A stretch of DNA of 64,000 nucleotides, taken from Bradyrhizobium erythrophlei (GTDB lineage Bacteria; Pseudomonadota; Alphaproteobacteria; Rhizobiales; Xanthobacteraceae). The position numbers and the translations under genes were made by a program. The notes under the pieces were generated by a model. That model saw only the letters and a list, made by a program, of their open reading frames with translations, made no database searches and was not told where the DNA came from. The stretch covers positions 6,667,001-6,731,000 of the forward strand of contig NZ_LT670818.1 of the NCBI RefSeq assembly GCF_900129505.1. Direction: 5' to 3'. Shown here piece by piece: positions 29,041-38,109 of this stretch (positions are counted from its first letter, which is position 1; each line of letters opens with the position of its first letter).

Positions 29041-30294
29041 ATGGTCGCAACAGGTTTGGCTGGGAATAACGGGGCAGGCGCACACGAAGCGGCTGGCCGG
29101 TCGCTCTCGGGGATTCCGGCCCTCGATATTGACCCGTTTGCCATCGAATATTTCGACGATCCCTTTCCGGTGCAGGAGGCGCTGCGCGAGGCGGGGCCAG
29201 TGGTGCATCTCGGCAAATGGAATGTCTACGGGGTGGCGCGCTACGCGGAAGTCTATGGCGTCCTTAACGACCCCGCTACGTTCTGCTCCAGCCGCGGTGT
29301 CGGCTTGAGCGATTTTGCCAAGGAAAAGCCGTGGCGGCCGCCGAGCCTCATTCTAGAGGCGGATCCGCCCGCCCATACCCGCACCCGCGCCGTGCTCAGC
29401 AAGGTGTTGTCGCCGGCGGTAATGAAACAAATTCGCGATCGTTTCGCCGCGGCAGCGGAAGCAAAGGTCGACGATCTCTTGGCAAAAGGCAGCTTCGATG
29501 CCGTGACCGATCTCGCCGAGGCGTATCCCCTGTCGGTATTTCCCGACGCGGTCGGCCTCAAGCAGGAGGGACGTGAGCATCTGATTCCCTATGCGGGCCT
29601 GGTATTCAACGCCTTCGGCCCGCCGAACGAACTGCGCCAGACCGCCATCGAGCGCTCCGCCCCGCACCAGGCCTATGTCGGGGAGCAATGCCAACGGGAA
29701 AACCTGGCGCCCGGAGGTTTTGGGGCCTGCATCCATGCCCGTGTCGATACCGGGGACATTACGGCAACCGAAGCCCCGCTGCTGGTTCGTTCCCTGCTCA
29801 GCGCGGGCCTCGATACCACCGTCTACGGCATCGGCGCGGCGATCTATTGCCTCGCGCGTTTTCCGGACGAATGGGAGCGGCTGCGCCGCGACCCGGCTCT
29901 TCTGGCGCGCAATGCATTCGAGGAAGCGGTCCGCTTCGAGAGCCCGGTGCAGACATTCTTCCGTACCACCACGCGGGACGTCGAGATCGGCGGTTGCAAG
30001 ATCGGCGAGGGCGAGAAAGTCCTGATGTTCCTGGGGGCAGCCAACCGCGATCCCAGGCGATGGGCTGATCCCGACCGCTACGACATCACCCGCAAGACTT
30101 CAGGCCATGTCGGCTTCGGCGCCGGCATCCACATGTGCGTGGGACAGCTGGTTGCGCGGCTGGAAGGTGAGGTGATACTGGCGGCGCTGGCGCGCAAGGT
30201 CGCCGCCATCGCGATCACCGGAGCCGTGAAGCGGCGTTACAACAACACGCTGCGCGGTCTCGACAGTCTTCCCATTACCCTGACGCCAGCCTGA
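29041..30294 (+). CDS. cytochrome P450, CYP199-like para-substituted benzoate oxidase
   Basis: Soluble class I P450 of 417 residues. The haem-ligand loop is GFGAGIHMCVGQ (Cys366), the I-helix acid-alcohol pair is in SAGLDTTVY, and the ExxR helix is in NAFEEAVRFESPVQTFFRTT. The long stretch from GVARYAEVYGVLNDPATFCSSRG through DFAKEKPWRPPSLILEADPPAHTR is nearly that of CYP199A2/A4 of Rhodopseudomonas, which O-demethylate 4-methoxybenzoate and related acids. The ferredoxin that follows by 11 bases fits the natural redox partner. The reductase is not in the window. Confidence 0.93.
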   Translation: MVATGLAGNNGAGAHEAAGRSLSGIPALDIDPFAIEYFDDPFPVQEALREAGPVVHLGKWNVYGVARYAEVYGVLNDPATFCSSRGVGLSDFAKEKPWRPPSLILEADPPAHTRTRAVLSKVLSPAVMKQIRDRFAAAAEAKVDDLLAKGSFDAVTDLAEAYPLSVFPDAVGLKQEGREHLIPYAGLVFNAFGPPNELRQTAIERSAPHQAYVGEQCQRENLAPGGFGACIHARVDTGDITATEAPLLVRSLLSAGLDTTVYGIGAAIYCLARFPDEWERLRRDPALLARNAFEEAVRFESPVQTFFRTTTRDVEIGGCKIGEGEKVLMFLGAANRDPRRWADPDRYDITRKTSGHVGFGAGIHMCVGQLVARLEGEVILAALARKVAAIAITGAVKRRYNNTLRGLDSLPITLTPA

Positions 30295-30305
30295 GCGAGC
30301 CTTCC

Positions 30306-30629
30306 ATGCCGACCATCACTTTCATTCATCCGGACGGCTGCGCCGAGTCTGTTGAAGCCGAACTCGGCGACAGTGCGATGCGCGCCGCGATCGTGCACGG
30401 CATTGACGGCATCGTCGCCGAATGCGGCGGCAGCCTGGTCTGCGCCACCTGCCACGTCTATGTCGATGACGCGTGGATCGGCCGGGTAGGGCCGGTTGGA
30501 GACGACGAGGACGAGCTGCTCGCCGGCGCCGCAGCCGAGCGCCGCGCCGGCAGCCGCCTGTCCTGCCAGATCAAGATCACGCCGGAGCTTGACGGACTGG
30601 TGCTGCGGCTGCCGGAACGGCAGGTCTGA
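30306..30629 (+). CDS. [2Fe-2S] ferredoxin, palustrisredoxin-like P450 partner
   Basis: Vertebrate-type [2Fe-2S] ferredoxin of 107 residues. The cluster cysteines are in AECGGSLVCATCHVYV, with the fourth in SRLSCQIKI, the usual adrenodoxin/putidaredoxin spacing. It has the C-terminal LPERQV. It sits 11 bases after the P450 and is very likely the electron donor, as Pux and HaPux are for CYP199A2 and CYP199A4. A separate ferredoxin reductase is needed and is probably encoded elsewhere. Confidence 0.93.
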   Translation: MPTITFIHPDGCAESVEAELGDSAMRAAIVHGIDGIVAECGGSLVCATCHVYVDDAWIGRVGPVGDDEDELLAGAAAERRAGSRLSCQIKITPELDGLVLRLPERQV

Positions 30630-31054
30630 TTCGCGGCAGGTCTGATTCAAAGACCGCGCCGCCAACGCCCGCCGATCCGGCATTCGGCCGGCGGCCCGAT
30701 GGCGCAGCTGCCGATCTGTTAGGTCAGCATCGGCCCGGGCTTCGATCGAGAACAAAAGGCTCAGATCGAATGGTTTGGTTCGGTCCAGATATCCTCAATT
30801 CGCATAAGGTATATTATGGAATATTTTATATACAATTAGATCAGTTACTTACTGGAACGTCCTCATCTGCACCTGACCGAACGGGATTGGTTCCATCGCA
30901 CTGCTGCGGCTGCCCGCGTTGTTGCGAGCCCCGGTGTTGCCGTCGTCTGCGGACACTGCAATAAGCCGCCTCGCAAGATGGCGGATGACCCAGCGGCGTC
31001 AGGTCCGTAAGGTGCCATCTCCACAAGAACAAGAATCCCAAGGGAGAGATTTAG
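30630..31054. other. AT-rich intergenic region before the TRAP operon
   Basis: About 425 bases without a gene. Bases 30785-30850 are strikingly AT-rich for this GC-rich DNA and include the inverted arms GTATAT (30809-30814) and ATATAC (30828-30833), plausible as an operator for a GntR- or MarR-type regulator of the importer. A GGGAGAGA ribosome site precedes the TRAP gene. No other structure was found. Confidence 0.5.
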
Positions 31055-32074
31055 ATGAGCTTTTCACGACGCGCGCTACTCAGGGCTTCCGCTGCCTCGG
31101 TGGTTCTGGGCGGCATTGGCGCACCGTTTGTGGCGCGCGCGCAGACCGCCGAATTCACCTACAAATATGCCAACAATCTTCCCGATGCCCATCCCATGAA
31201 CGTCCGCGCCAAGGAGATGGCGGCGGCAATCAAGGCCGAGACCAATGGCCGGGTCGATTTGCAGATTTTTCCGAACAACCAACTCGGTTCCGACACCGAC
31301 ATGCTGAGTCAGATCCGCTCCGGCGGCGTCGAATTCTTCACGCTGTCGGGTCTGATCCTGGCCACGCTGGTTCCGGCGGCCTCGATCAACGGCATCGGCT
31401 TCGCGTTCCCGGATTACGACACGGTCTGGAAGGCCATGGACGGCGATCTCGGCGGCTATGTGCGGGGCGAGATCAACAAGGCGGGCCTCGTCGTCATGGA
31501 CAAGATCTGGGACAATGGTTTCCGCCAGACCACGTCCTCGAGCAAGCCGATCAACGGTCCCGACGATTTCAAGGGCTTCAAGATTCGCGTCCCGGTTTCG
31601 CCGCTGTGGACCTCGATGTTCAAGGCCTTCGACGCGGCGCCGGCCTCGATCAATTTCAGCGAGGTTTACTCCGCGCTGCAGACCAAGATCGTCGAGGGCC
31701 AGGAAAATCCACTGGCCATCATCTCGACCGCAAAGCTCTACGAAGTGCAGAAATATTGCTCGCTGACTAACCACATGTGGGACGGCTTCTGGTTCCTGGC
31801 CAACCGCCGGGCGTGGGAAGCGATGCCGGCCGACGTGCGCGCCATCGTCGCCAAGAACATTAACGCGGCCGCGGTCAACGAGCGTGCGGATGTCGCCAAG
31901 CTGAATGCCGGCCTGCAGCAGGAACTGGCTGGCAAGGGCCTGGTCTTCAACAAGCCGGATGCGGCTCCGTTCCGCGACAAGCTGCGCGCGGCCGGGTTCT
32001 ATGCCGAGTGGAAGGGCAAATACGGCGAGCAGGCCTGGGCGCTGCTGGAGAAGGCCGCGGGCAAGCTGTCGTAA
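31055..32074 (+). CDS. TRAP transporter solute-binding protein (DctP type)
   Basis: Periplasmic receptor of a TRAP importer, 339 residues. The N-terminus SRRALLRASAASVVLGGIG ending at ARA is a Tat-like twin-arginine signal. The mature part has the family's conserved segments: HPMNVRAKEMAAAIK, IFPNNQLGSD, and the carboxylate-binding Arg in FKGFKIRVPVSPLW. Neighbouring aromatic catabolic genes suggest an aromatic acid ligand, as for TarP of R. palustris, which binds cinnamate-type acids; this is inference. The fused permease gene follows by 23 bases. Confidence 0.92.
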   Translation: MSFSRRALLRASAASVVLGGIGAPFVARAQTAEFTYKYANNLPDAHPMNVRAKEMAAAIKAETNGRVDLQIFPNNQLGSDTDMLSQIRSGGVEFFTLSGLILATLVPAASINGIGFAFPDYDTVWKAMDGDLGGYVRGEINKAGLVVMDKIWDNGFRQTTSSSKPINGPDDFKGFKIRVPVSPLWTSMFKAFDAAPASINFSEVYSALQTKIVEGQENPLAIISTAKLYEVQKYCSLTNHMWDGFWFLANRRAWEAMPADVRAIVAKNINAAAVNERADVAKLNAGLQQELAGKGLVFNKPDAAPFRDKLRAAGFYAEWKGKYGEQAWALLEKAAGKLS

Positions 32075-32097
32075 CGCTTTTTCGCCAGGGAACCGTC

Positions 32098-33981
32098 ATG
32101 GCTGCTCACGCCGAAGGCTCCATCGCGGCGGCCGGCGAGGCGATGTCCCCTCGCCGCCGTTCGCTCGCCGCATCGCTGGAATCGGCGCTCGGGATGGTGG
32201 TCGAGATCCCCGCGGCGCTGTTGGTCGTCGCCGAGATCGTCATCCTGTTCGCCGGCGTGGTCGCGCGTTACGGCCTGCGCAGCCCGCTGATCTGGTCGGA
32301 CGAACTGGCTTCGATCCTGTTCCTGTGGCTGGCGATGCTGGGCGCTGCGGTCGCGTTCCGCCGTTCCGAGCACATGCGGATGACCGCCATTGTCGCCGGC
32401 GCCGGCCCTGCGATGCGGGCTTATCTCGACACGGTCGCGACCTGCGCCGCGCTGGCCTTTCTGCTCCTGATCGCCTGGCCTTCCTACGAATACGCCTACG
32501 AGGAAAGTTTCATCACCACGCCGGCGCTGCAGATCGCAAACATCTGGCGCGCTGCGGCGCTCCCGGTCGGCATCGGCCTGATGGCGCTGTTTGCGGTGCT
32601 GCGGCTGATGCGGGCCGGCGATATCAAGATCCTGCTGAGCGCCGTACTGTCGGTTGCACTGGTGATCGGGATATTCTGGCTGGCGCAGCCGTGGTTGCGT
32701 CCGCTCGGCAACATCAATTTGATCATCTTCTTTGTCGGCGTGGCCGGCTTCTGCGTCTTTTCGGGGGTGCCGATTGCGTTTGGCTTCGGCCTCGCAATCT
32801 TCGGCTATCTGGCGCTGACGACGCGGACGCCGCTGATGGTGCTGGTCGGCCGCATGGACGAGGGCATGAGCCACCTTATCCTGCTGTCGGTGCCGCTGTT
32901 CGTGTTCCTCGGGCTCTTGATCGAGATGACCGGCATGGCGCGCGCCATGGTGGCGTTTCTGGCGAGCCTGCTCGGCCATGTCCGCGGCGGCCTGCATTAC
33001 GTGCTCGTTGGCGCGATGTACCTGGTCTCCGGCATCTCCGGCTCCAAGGCCGCAGACATGGCCGCGGTCGCGCCGGTGCTGTTTCCGGAAATGAAGGCCC
33101 GCGGGGCAAAACCCGGCGATCTCGTCGCCTTGCTGGCCGCCACCGGCGCCCAGACCGAAACCATTCCGCCGAGCCTCGTGCTGATCACCATCGGCTCGGT
33201 GACCGGCGTTTCGATCTCGGCACTGTTCACCGGCGGCCTGCTGCCGGGCGTGGTGCTGGCGGTCACGCTGTCGACGCTGGTGTGGTGGCGTTACCGCAGC
33301 GAGGATTTGAGCCACGTCAAGCGCGCCGGGGCCGGCGAGGTTACCCGCTCGTTCGTCGTCGCCCTGCCCGCGCTGGCACTGCCGTTCGTGATCCGCGCCG
33401 CCGTGGTCGAGGGCGTCGCCACCGCGACCGAAGTCTCCACCATCGGCATCGTCTATGGGCTGGTCATTGGGCTCGTGGTCTATCGCCAATTCGACTGGCG
33501 GCGCCTCGGACCGATGCTGGTCGAGACTGCGTGCCTGTCGGGCGCGATCCTGATGATCATCGGCACCGCGACAGGTATGGCATGGGGGCTGACCCAGTCC
33601 GGTTTCTCGCGGGCGCTGGCGGCCGCCATGACCGGCCTGCCCGGCGGCTCGGCGGCCTTCATCGCGGTATCGATCGTGGCCTTTACGATCCTGGGCAGCG
33701 TGCTCGAGGGCATTCCGGCGATCGTGCTGTTCGGCCCGCTGTTGTTTCCGATTGCCCGCGCGGTCGGCGTGCACGAGGTCCATTACGCGATGATCATCAT
33801 TCTTGCGATGGGCATCGGATTGTTCGCCCCGCTGTTCGGAGTGGGCTATTATGCCGCCTGCGCCATCGGGCGCGTCGATCCGGCCGAGGGGATCAGACCG
33901 ATCTGGGGCTATCTGCTGGCACTGTTGATAGGCCTGATCGTGGTGGCGATCTTTCCGTGGATATCGATCGGATTCCTGTAA
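32098..33981 (+). CDS. TRAP transporter fused small/large permease (DctQM type)
   Basis: Integral membrane protein of 627 residues that joins the four-helix DctQ-like part (about 1-190, with SDELASILFLWLAMLGAAVAFRRSEHMRM) to the twelve-helix DctM part (about 210-627, with GVPIAFGFGLAIFGYLAL and GSVTGVSISALFTGGLLPG). It uses the sodium gradient to bring in the ligand of the binding protein upstream. The ATG at 32098 follows the binding-protein stop closely; the open extension to 32008 overlaps that gene and is rejected. Confidence 0.92.
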   Translation: MAAHAEGSIAAAGEAMSPRRRSLAASLESALGMVVEIPAALLVVAEIVILFAGVVARYGLRSPLIWSDELASILFLWLAMLGAAVAFRRSEHMRMTAIVAGAGPAMRAYLDTVATCAALAFLLLIAWPSYEYAYEESFITTPALQIANIWRAAALPVGIGLMALFAVLRLMRAGDIKILLSAVLSVALVIGIFWLAQPWLRPLGNINLIIFFVGVAGFCVFSGVPIAFGFGLAIFGYLALTTRTPLMVLVGRMDEGMSHLILLSVPLFVFLGLLIEMTGMARAMVAFLASLLGHVRGGLHYVLVGAMYLVSGISGSKAADMAAVAPVLFPEMKARGAKPGDLVALLAATGAQTETIPPSLVLITIGSVTGVSISALFTGGLLPGVVLAVTLSTLVWWRYRSEDLSHVKRAGAGEVTRSFVVALPALALPFVIRAAVVEGVATATEVSTIGIVYGLVIGLVVYRQFDWRRLGPMLVETACLSGAILMIIGTATGMAWGLTQSGFSRALAAAMTGLPGGSAAFIAVSIVAFTILGSVLEGIPAIVLFGPLLFPIARAVGVHEVHYAMIIILAMGIGLFAPLFGVGYYAACAIGRVDPAEGIRPIWGYLLALLIGLIVVAIFPWISIGFL

Positions 33982-34005
33982 GCGCAGTCAAATGGGAGGT
34001 GGCCG

Positions 34006-35655
34006 ATGAGTGGGAAAGAGAACCAATACAATATCGGATTGGACAAGACGCCCGCCAATTACGTGCCGCTGACGCCCTTGAGTTTCCTGGCGCGCAGCGC
34101 CGTCGTCTACCCCGACCATCTCAGCGCCGTCTACGAGGGCCGCAGCTTTACGTGGTCCGAAACCTATGCGCGCTGCCGGCGCTTTGCGTCATATCTCGCG
34201 GGTCACGGCATCGGCACCGGTGACACGGTCGCCGCGATGCTGCCGAATATCCCTGCGATGAACGAAGTCCATTTCGCGGTGCCGATGGCGGGCGCCGTGC
34301 TCAACGCGCTCAACATCCGGCTCGACGCTCCCTCCATTGCCTTCCAGCTCGATCACGGCGGCGCCAAGATCATTCTGGTCGATCCGGAATTCACCGGCGT
34401 GATTTCGGAAGCGTTGACACTGATGAAAGGCCCAAAACCGCTCGTCATCGACGTCGACGATGCGGCTTTCCCAGGCGGCAAGCGGATCGGCGCGATCGAA
34501 TATGAGCACACGCTCTCGCAAGGCGATGAAGGCTTCGTTGCGAAATTGCCGGAAGACGAATGGGACGCCATCGCGCTCGGCTACACTTCGGGCACCACGG
34601 GTAATCCCAAAGGCGTGGTGACACACCACCGGGGCGCCTACCTCAACGCCGTGAGCAATATCCTAGCCGCCAATCTCGGCCAGCATCCGGTCTATCTCTG
34701 GACCCTGCCGATGTTCCATTGCAACGGCTGGTGCTTCCCTTGGACCATCGCGGCGTCGGCGGGCGTCAATGTCTGCCTGCGCAAGGTCGACCCCGGCAAG
34801 ATCTTCGAGCTGATCAAAAAGCACGGCGTCACCCACATGGCCGGCGCGCCGATCGTCTACAACACCCTGATCAATGCGCCGGATGCGCCGAAAGGCGGCG
34901 CCGCACGGCGCGTCGTCGGATTGATCGCCGGCGCCGCACCCCCGGTCGCCGTGCTCGAAGGCGCCGAAAGCATCGGTATCAAGCTCACCCATGTCTACGG
35001 ACTGACCGAGGTGTATGGACCGGCGTCGGTCTGTGCGGAGCAGCCGGGCTGGGACGATCTGCCCGCCGATCAACGCGCGCGGCTGAAACGCCGGCAGGGG
35101 GTGCCCTACCCGCTGCAGGAAGCCGTCACCGTGATCGATTCCGAGACCATGCAGGAGGTGCCGCGCGACAGCGAGACCATCGGCGAGGTGATGTTCCGCG
35201 GCAATATCGTGATGAAGGGGTATTTGAAGAACGAGAAGGCCACCCGGGAAGCCTTCGCCGGCGGCTGGTTTCACACCGGCGACCTCGGCGTGCTCGACGA
35301 GCACGGCTATGTCATCATCAAGGACCGCTCCAAGGACATCATCATTTCCGGCGGCGAAAACATCTCTTCTGTCGAGGTCGAGGACGTACTCTACAAGCAT
35401 CCCGCCGTGCTCTTCGCGGCGGTGGTGGCAAAGCCGGACGGCAAATGGGGCGAGGTGCCGTGCGCGTTCGTCGAACTAAAGGAAGGCGCGCAGACGACCG
35501 AAGCCGAGATCATCGCCTTCTGCCGCAACCAGATGTCGGGGTTCAAGACGCCGAAGGCGGTGGTATTCGGGCCTATTCCGAAGACATCGACCGGCAAAAT
35601 TCAAAAATTCATCCTGCGCAACCAGGTGGATTCGGCGAAGGCGATCTCGGCTTGA
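34006..35655 (+). CDS. acyl/aryl-CoA synthetase (AMP-binding)
   Basis: Acyl-CoA ligase of 549 residues that activates a carboxylic acid by adenylation. The P-loop is LGYTSGTTGNPKGVV, followed by THVYGLTEVYGP, the hinge KDRSKDIIISGGENIS and the C-terminal catalytic Lys in GKIQKFILR. It most resembles medium-chain or FadD3-like ligases. It follows the TRAP permease by 24 bases with a GGGAGGTGG ribosome site, so it likely acts on the imported acid. Whether the acid is aromatic or aliphatic cannot be read. Confidence 0.9.
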   Translation: MSGKENQYNIGLDKTPANYVPLTPLSFLARSAVVYPDHLSAVYEGRSFTWSETYARCRRFASYLAGHGIGTGDTVAAMLPNIPAMNEVHFAVPMAGAVLNALNIRLDAPSIAFQLDHGGAKIILVDPEFTGVISEALTLMKGPKPLVIDVDDAAFPGGKRIGAIEYEHTLSQGDEGFVAKLPEDEWDAIALGYTSGTTGNPKGVVTHHRGAYLNAVSNILAANLGQHPVYLWTLPMFHCNGWCFPWTIAASAGVNVCLRKVDPGKIFELIKKHGVTHMAGAPIVYNTLINAPDAPKGGAARRVVGLIAGAAPPVAVLEGAESIGIKLTHVYGLTEVYGPASVCAEQPGWDDLPADQRARLKRRQGVPYPLQEAVTVIDSETMQEVPRDSETIGEVMFRGNIVMKGYLKNEKATREAFAGGWFHTGDLGVLDEHGYVIIKDRSKDIIISGGENISSVEVEDVLYKHPAVLFAAVVAKPDGKWGEVPCAFVELKEGAQTTEAEIIAFCRNQMSGFKTPKAVVFGPIPKTSTGKIQKFILRNQVDSAKAISA

Positions 35656-35754
35656 GGGCCAGTCGAGCACGACTTCGTCAACCTCCTTCCTGAATTTTGG
35701 CCCTATTTATGCATCAAAGGGGAACGTTGAGGGCAAATCACAAGGAGAAGTCCT

Positions 35755-35949
35755 ATGAAGTGGACATTTCTGATCCTTTGTGCCGGTTTTTTCATCACCA
35801 CCCTCGTGCTCGTCCTTGAGGATTACCAGATCAGCGCCGGTGTGGAGCGGCTCTCCGAGATGAGGGTATCGACCGACTCGTCGCTCACCGCCGACCCCAA
35901 TCTGCGATTGGTTTCCGAGCACAGCCCGTACATGCGGGACGAACGCTAG
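35755..35949 (+). CDS. small single-pass membrane or secreted protein
   Basis: A 64-residue protein that starts MKWTFLILCAGFFITTLVLVL, a hydrophobic segment fit for an anchor or signal, then a polar part (DYQISAGVERLSEMR) ending in SPYMRDER. The ATG is preceded by AAGGAGAAG, a strong ribosome site, which supports translation. No family was recognised. It stands alone between the CoA ligase and the large secreted protein. Confidence 0.65.
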   Translation: MKWTFLILCAGFFITTLVLVLEDYQISAGVERLSEMRVSTDSSLTADPNLRLVSEHSPYMRDER

Positions 35950-36267
35950 GCGCGAGCGACGGGGAGCACGGTACCGCGCATGTTGAAAATCATCGGCGCT
36001 TGTGTGGATCGTCCACCCTGTGCCGCAGACGCGCGTCTGAACGCCGACCAGGTTCGTCATTGGCACCAATTTGCCGGCCGATCGCGATAACGGCGTTCGA
36101 ACAGCCTGCTCTTCAATTCATCAATTAACCTGCGATCGGCTGTGGATCAATCCGACGCGCGCCAGCGCAGCCGCATCGCATTCTTACGCTTGTAACAGAA
36201 CACGGGCAAACCTCGGGGCGATCGCCGCATGGCTCATATTGCCGGCGAAAACTGGGAGGTATTCTCG
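35950..36267. other. gene-free stretch before the large secreted protein
   Basis: About 318 bases with no gene. The last part holds the GGGAGGT ribosome site of the next gene, and a short frame from 36229 that only extends that gene. No terminator hairpin or promoter could be assigned with confidence. Confidence 0.45.
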
Positions 36268-38019
36268 ATGAATGTTGCAGGATCGCGCGTTTACTACTGG
36301 CCGCCGGCTTTTCGGACGGGTTTGGCCGTCACACTCTTCTTGTCGGGCGTTTTTGGCACCGCGGGCGCCTTTGCAGATGATGACGGCATCGGCTTCAGAC
36401 CGGGAAATAGTTTCGAATCGGGAAATCTGCTGATCAGTCGCTCCGTCTACGACAACAATCCGACGAATGTTGTTGCGGGCGCGACGCTGCTGCCGCCCAA
36501 TTGCATCGCTCCCAATTGTGTGACCGCGACGGATTCCGGCGCCTATCCGTTTGTCTTTAATAACGTTCTCACCGATGGCAGTTTCGGCATCACGTCAAAG
36601 ATCGTGCTGGATCAACTCAAGCCGTCGGGAAAGTTTGTGAGCTCGCTCGAGGTAAAAGTGCCGCATAGCGGCGATGACCGGGACGACCCGACCAAGGAGC
36701 GCGTCGTCACCAGCTTTCCCTCCAAATCCGAAATCGCGCTCAATCTGTCGACCGACGGCCGTGTTGTGACATTCATGGGTTACCTCGCGCCCGTCAACGC
36801 GCTCGATGTCTCGAATTCCAATACACCGGGCGTGGTCGACCCCACCAACCCCGTCCCCGGGAGCTACTACCGCGTGGTCGCGGAAGTTGACGCGTTCGGC
36901 AGTTTTCATTTCACGAAGACCAATGCGTACAGCGGCAACAATGGCCGCGCCGCGGTCCTGAACAACAAGAACGGCGCTAACATCGTTTACACCGTCGGAA
37001 ATGCCGGCAACGGGGGAAATCCCCAGCCGAACGGAATCATCATAGGTGCGGGCGCACAAATCCTGACCGCCGAACGAACGCCGCTCGCCGCGCAGACTCC
37101 CGGCTTGCCCACACCGGTGGGCAGCTTCAACATCACGCAACTCGGACTAAAGGCCGACAAGACCGGCAAGGACACCAACTTCCGCGGCCTCACGGTCTCC
37201 AACAACGTCATCTATGTCACCAAGGGCAGCGGCAGCAACGGCGTCAACACCGTATATTTCATCGATGCGACTGGGTTCGATGGCAACGGCAAGCCGCTGG
37301 CGTGCCCGAGCGGCGTCGGTCTGCCGGGAGCAACTGCGACCCTTCCCGCGGCACCTATCCCCTACGACGCCACCAAGTTGCAGACGTTGGGGGTCGTTCC
37401 CTATAACATGTGCATCCTGAAGGGCTTCCCGACGACACTGGCCAAAACGGCGACGTCGTTCCCGTTCGGGGTCTGGTTCGCCGACGCCAAGACACTTTAT
37501 GTCACCGACGAGGGCGACGGCACCAACACCTATGACCCGTCGACAGGCAAGTATACGACGGCCGCCGCGCAAACCGGAGCGGGATTGCAGAAGTGGGTGT
37601 TCGATTCCACCCTCGGCGCATGGAAACGCGCTTACGTGCTGCAGTCCGGCCTTAACCTCGGCGTACCCTATGCGGTCGGTGGTTATCCGACCGGGCTAAA
37701 TCCCAAGACCAGCCTGCCGTGGGCGCCCGCCGCAGACGGCCTTCGCAACATCACTGGTCGCGTCAATCGCGATGGCACCGCGACAATCTGGGCCATCACC
37801 TCGACCGTCAGCGGAAACGGCGACCAGGGCGCCGATCCGAACCAGTTGGTTATGATAACCGACAATCTTGCGGCAACCAGCGTTCCCGCGGGCGAGAGCT
37901 TTGCGGCTATCCGGACGGCACGATTCGGCGAAGTCCTCCGCGGAGTTTCGTTCACTCCGGGGACCGATCGCGACCGGATTGTGGACGCCGACGACCATCG
38001 CGGCGACGACCATCACTAG
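36268..38019 (+). CDS. large secreted protein of unknown function
   Basis: An exported protein of about 583 residues. The signal peptide is clear (FRTGLAVTLFLSGVFGTAGAFA, cut before DDDGIG). The mature part is rich in Gly, Asn and Thr with many short beta-type stretches (GITSKIVLDQLKPSG, GLTVSNNVIYVTKGSG, VWFADAKTLYVTDEGDGT), compatible with a beta-propeller-like fold; this is a guess from texture. It ends in a His/Asp-rich tail (VDADDHRGDDHH) that could bind metal. The ATG at 36268 has GGGAGGT upstream. A perfect terminator follows, so it is probably monocistronic. Confidence 0.75.
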   Translation: MNVAGSRVYYWPPAFRTGLAVTLFLSGVFGTAGAFADDDGIGFRPGNSFESGNLLISRSVYDNNPTNVVAGATLLPPNCIAPNCVTATDSGAYPFVFNNVLTDGSFGITSKIVLDQLKPSGKFVSSLEVKVPHSGDDRDDPTKERVVTSFPSKSEIALNLSTDGRVVTFMGYLAPVNALDVSNSNTPGVVDPTNPVPGSYYRVVAEVDAFGSFHFTKTNAYSGNNGRAAVLNNKNGANIVYTVGNAGNGGNPQPNGIIIGAGAQILTAERTPLAAQTPGLPTPVGSFNITQLGLKADKTGKDTNFRGLTVSNNVIYVTKGSGSNGVNTVYFIDATGFDGNGKPLACPSGVGLPGATATLPAAPIPYDATKLQTLGVVPYNMCILKGFPTTLAKTATSFPFGVWFADAKTLYVTDEGDGTNTYDPSTGKYTTAAAQTGAGLQKWVFDSTLGAWKRAYVLQSGLNLGVPYAVGGYPTGLNPKTSLPWAPAADGLRNITGRVNRDGTATIWAITSTVSGNGDQGADPNQLVMITDNLAATSVPAGESFAAIRTARFGEVLRGVSFTPGTDRDRIVDADDHRGDDHH

Positions 38020-38033
38020 ACCATTCTGCGATT

Positions 38034-38067
38034 AGTCAGCCGGCGCCAACAGCGCCGGCTGACTTTT
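38034..38067 (+). terminator. intrinsic terminator after the large secreted protein
   Basis: A perfect 13-bp GC-rich stem (AGTCAGCCGGCGC with its exact complement at 38052-38064) around a five-base loop (CAACA), followed by a short T run. It lies 15 bases after the stop at 38019. The plus and minus units converge here, so it may serve both directions. Confidence 0.85.
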
Positions 38068-38109
38068 GACGTCGATCGTTGCCAGTTTGGCAACATGGTC
38101 CAGACGTCT

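Noticed and set aside
31999..33783. 594-residue minus-strand frame
   Set aside because: Antisense to the TRAP permease; His/Gln/Asp/Arg-rich composition with no family pattern.
31905..34223. 772-residue plus-strand frame
   Set aside because: It overlaps the TRAP permease in another frame and is Arg/Gly/Pro-rich, typical of a high-GC shadow frame.
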